Shown: one piece after another, positions 19,772 through 21,315 of the stretch
Layout of the letters: each line of letters opens with the position of its first letter
How positions within the stretch are numbered: the first letter of the stretch is position 1
Source of the DNA: Larix sibirica
Taxonomy: Eukaryota > Streptophyta > Pinopsida > Pinales > Pinaceae
Assembly (NCBI GenBank): GCA_004151065.3
Contig: NWUY0300016496.1
Coordinates: 19,782-41,096, forward strand
Length of the DNA: 21,315 nucleotides
Direction: 5' to 3'
Notes under the pieces: generated by a model
Databases searched by the model: none
What the model was told of the DNA's origin: nothing
What the model saw: the letters and a program-made list of their open reading frames with translations, nothing else
Program-made: the position numbers and the translations under genes

Positions 19772-19813
19772 AGGGTTTTATCGAAGGAGCTGAGAAGAAA
19801 ATGTACAGGGTTT
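19772..19813 (-). promoter_or_regulatory. two telo-box-like AAACCCT motifs
   Basis: On the minus strand AAAACCCTC (core 19772-19778) and AAAACCCTG (core 19807-19813) lie in the predicted 5' UTR. Plant telo-boxes (AAACCCTA) are common in the 5' regions of genes for translation components, which fits a ribosome-associated GTPase. Both copies lack the final A, so this is suggestive only. Confidence 0.3.
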
Positions 19814-19848
19814 TGGCCAAGCGCCAAAGCGGAAGCAAATGAAATAAA

Positions 19849-19854
19849 TTTATA
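19849..19854 (-). promoter_or_regulatory. TATA box of DRG1
   Basis: TATAAA in the context CTATAAATTT on the minus strand, about 135 bp before the ATG. A start site about 30 bp downstream, near 19820, would leave a 5' UTR of roughly 105 nt. Confidence 0.55.
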
Positions 19855-19861
19855 GATTTGG

Positions 19862-20032
19862 TAAGGTCCTTCTAGCATAGTCGGGACCTGGTATTTCGTT
19901 TTTCCAATTTTTCTATTTTTGCCCCTTTTTTTAAAGCCACCTTTTATTTTTATTTTTCTTCTTGCCCTTTTTAATGGGGTTTCAAGCCACCTTTTTTTAA
20001 TTATAAATATTATAATTATTTATATCAACATA
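19862..20032. other. upstream flank with T-rich repeats
   Basis: AAGCCACCTTTT occurs twice (about 19934 and 19984), each after a GCCC(C)TTTTT run, so about 50 bp is duplicated. On the minus strand this gives A/G-rich runs that could be a polypurine tract of the adjacent retroelement. I found no LTR. Confidence 0.4.
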
Positions 20033-20385
20033 AACTCTCGGTGAAGCTATGCGGTGAAAAACTCTCGGTGAAGCTTTGCCGTGAAAAACCCTTGGTGAAT
20101 CTCTACGGTCAGTAAAAACCTTTGGTGAAGCTCTTTCAGTGAAAACCCTTGGTGAAAACCCTCGTGAAAACATTTGGTGAAGCTCTGAAGTGAAAACCCT
20201 CGATGAAACATTTGGTGAAGCTCTCAAGTGGTGAAAAACCCTCAATGAAGCTCTTTCAGTGAAAACCCTCGGTGAAGTTCTTCAGGAAAGTTAATATTTG
20301 GTTAAACCTTCTGTGAAATTATGGAAACTTGCTGTGAAACATTAGGTGAAGCTTTAAGGTGAAAACCCTCAATGAATCTCTGCTC
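20033..20385. repeat. minisatellite-like GGTGAAGCTCT/GTGAAAACCCTC array
   Basis: Imperfect units of roughly 20-35 bp built from GGTGAAGCTCT(TTCA) and GTGAAAACCCTCG recur about a dozen times. The minus-strand frame shows RVF and ASPRVF-like repeats for this reason and is not a gene. The array lies between the dead Ty3 pol and the DRG1 promoter and probably belongs to the retroelement's 3' part. Confidence 0.85.
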
Positions 20386-20499
20386 TTAAAGTTAAAGTAA
20401 ATTAGCATCCGCGGCTAGGGCATCTTCATCATTTATATGTGATCTTTAATCCAAGTACATACGTTCCTTCCCTCTCTACTTTTTTTTTTGTATACATAT

Positions 20500-21315
20500 T
20501 TATATTTTCACATAAATATGAATAATNCAGCTTATAACCATCATAATCCATCAACTCATAAGAACCTTTCTTCAATATTTTAGAAACAATATAGGGTCCG
20601 AGACACATCGAATTGAAATTCCCTACCCCCATGGGATCTTTGTCTTTGTCATAAACCAAAACAAGGTCTCCTTCGGAGAATACCCTAGGTTTGAAAGACT
20701 TATCATACCAATTTTTGACTCATTTGTTATGAACTTCATTTGCAGTGAGCACATCGCAGCGTTGTTCATCCAAATGTTCTAAATGAAGCAATTGTTCTTC
20801 CAAAGTAGAAGTCTTGGGTAGTAGCTGGATAAACAACTTCAATGACGGAATCTCGCATTCATCTGGTGTGACTGCCTCCAAGCTATGAATAAGTTGAAAA
20901 GGTGAGAAACCAATATCAGTCTTGACGTTAGAACGATATGCACACAGATCCAGATACAACATTATGTGCCAATTGACCTACTGGCATTGACGATACATTG
21001 AAGAATTGTTTTCAAAGTTTTTTTTACCACTTCAACTCGACCATTCGCTTGCAGATAAAATGGAGATGTGTGTTCTTGTCGAAAACCTATCCTAGTGGTC
21101 AAATCTGTCATGATTTATTTCTGGAAATGTCTACCATGATCTATGACAATCACTTTAGGTATGCCGAACCTAGCAATGATTTGATTGAATAGAAAATATG
21201 CTTTAGTTTCTCAAGCTTCTTTCACAATAGGAATTTCCTTGTCCCACTTCGTGAAGTAGTCAATGACAACGATGATGTACTGATTCCCCCCAACAGAAAC
21301 TGGGTTGCAAGTCAT
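20500..21315 (-). pseudogene. Ty3/gypsy integrase remnant, cut by the window end
   Basis: Minus-strand translation from 21315 gives the integrase core: GNQYIIVVIDYFTKW, then IIARFGIPKVIVIDHGRHF and SPFYLQANGRVEVVKKTLK, which contain the D, D and E positions of the catalytic core. The C-terminal part follows: IGFSPFQLIHSLEAVTPDE, then FSEGDLVLVYDK, LGPYIVSKILKKGSYELMDY and DGYKL. Lesions: TGA at 21211-21213, TAA at 21115-21117, a frameshift near 20965-21000 and TGA at 20720-20722. The region from 20420 to 20500 diverges from the usual pol end. A Tat/Athila-like lineage is possible. Reverse transcriptase, if present, is beyond the window. Confidence 0.85.

Noticed and set aside
19997-20245. 82-codon minus frame rich in ASPRVF repeats
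   Set aside because: It is the translation of a minisatellite, not a repeat protein.
20033-20385. CRISPR-like array
   Set aside because: Units are imperfect, with no constant-length unique spacers, and the genome is eukaryotic.

Overview
The window looks like nuclear DNA from a seed plant, most likely a gymnosperm such as a conifer. The evidence is an AT-rich sequence, GT-AG introns, a plant-type DRG1 protein, and one very long first intron packed with decayed transposable elements. The taxon is an inference from gene architecture, not a direct reading. A single N at 20526 shows this is assembled sequence.

The only gene I can support runs right to left across almost the whole window (CDS 19713 down to 1633, minus strand). 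It encodes DRG1, a developmentally regulated GTP-binding protein of the Obg/DRG family. I reconstructed ten coding exons. They join without a stop or frameshift into 369 codons plus stop, and all nine introns have GT-AG ends. Exon 1 (14 codons, 19672-19713) is separated from exon 2 (5087-5140) by a 14,531-bp intron. The other nine coding exons fit in about 3.5 kb (1633-5140). A TATA box lies at 19849-19854, about 135 bp before the start codon.

Layout, left to right. 1-1200: AT-rich flank beyond the 3' end of the gene, with a 69-bp-period duplication and a tRNA-like (SINE-type) sequence near 761-990. 1200-1632: presumed 3' UTR. 1633-5140: exons 10 to 2 with short introns. 5141-19671: intron 1. 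Within intron 1, in order: a SINE-like copy (5594-5800); a 311-bp-period duplication (6541-7180); a pair of 420-bp direct repeats (7351-7880 and 8699-9120), the left one with an extra internal 108-bp duplication; a probable Copia-type LTR with a TATA box (9142) and a decayed Met-tRNA primer-binding site (9687); the front half of a dead hAT transposase (10120-10990); a 5.6-kb repeat-rich block without coding capacity (10990-16600); the back half of the hAT transposase (16600-17055); a second SINE-like copy (17254-17450); then mostly unassigned sequence to exon 1. 19714-19860: 5' UTR and core promoter. 20033-20385: a minisatellite. 20500-21315: a dead minus-strand Ty3/gypsy integrase that runs off the window.

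The coding part looks intact. All of the recognised transposon coding sequence is broken. The most notable structure is the nesting: the hAT halves are on the same strand, in the right order, and meet across the 5.6-kb block, so that block appears to have inserted into the hAT element. I see no operon, CRISPR array, rRNA gene or functional tRNA gene.
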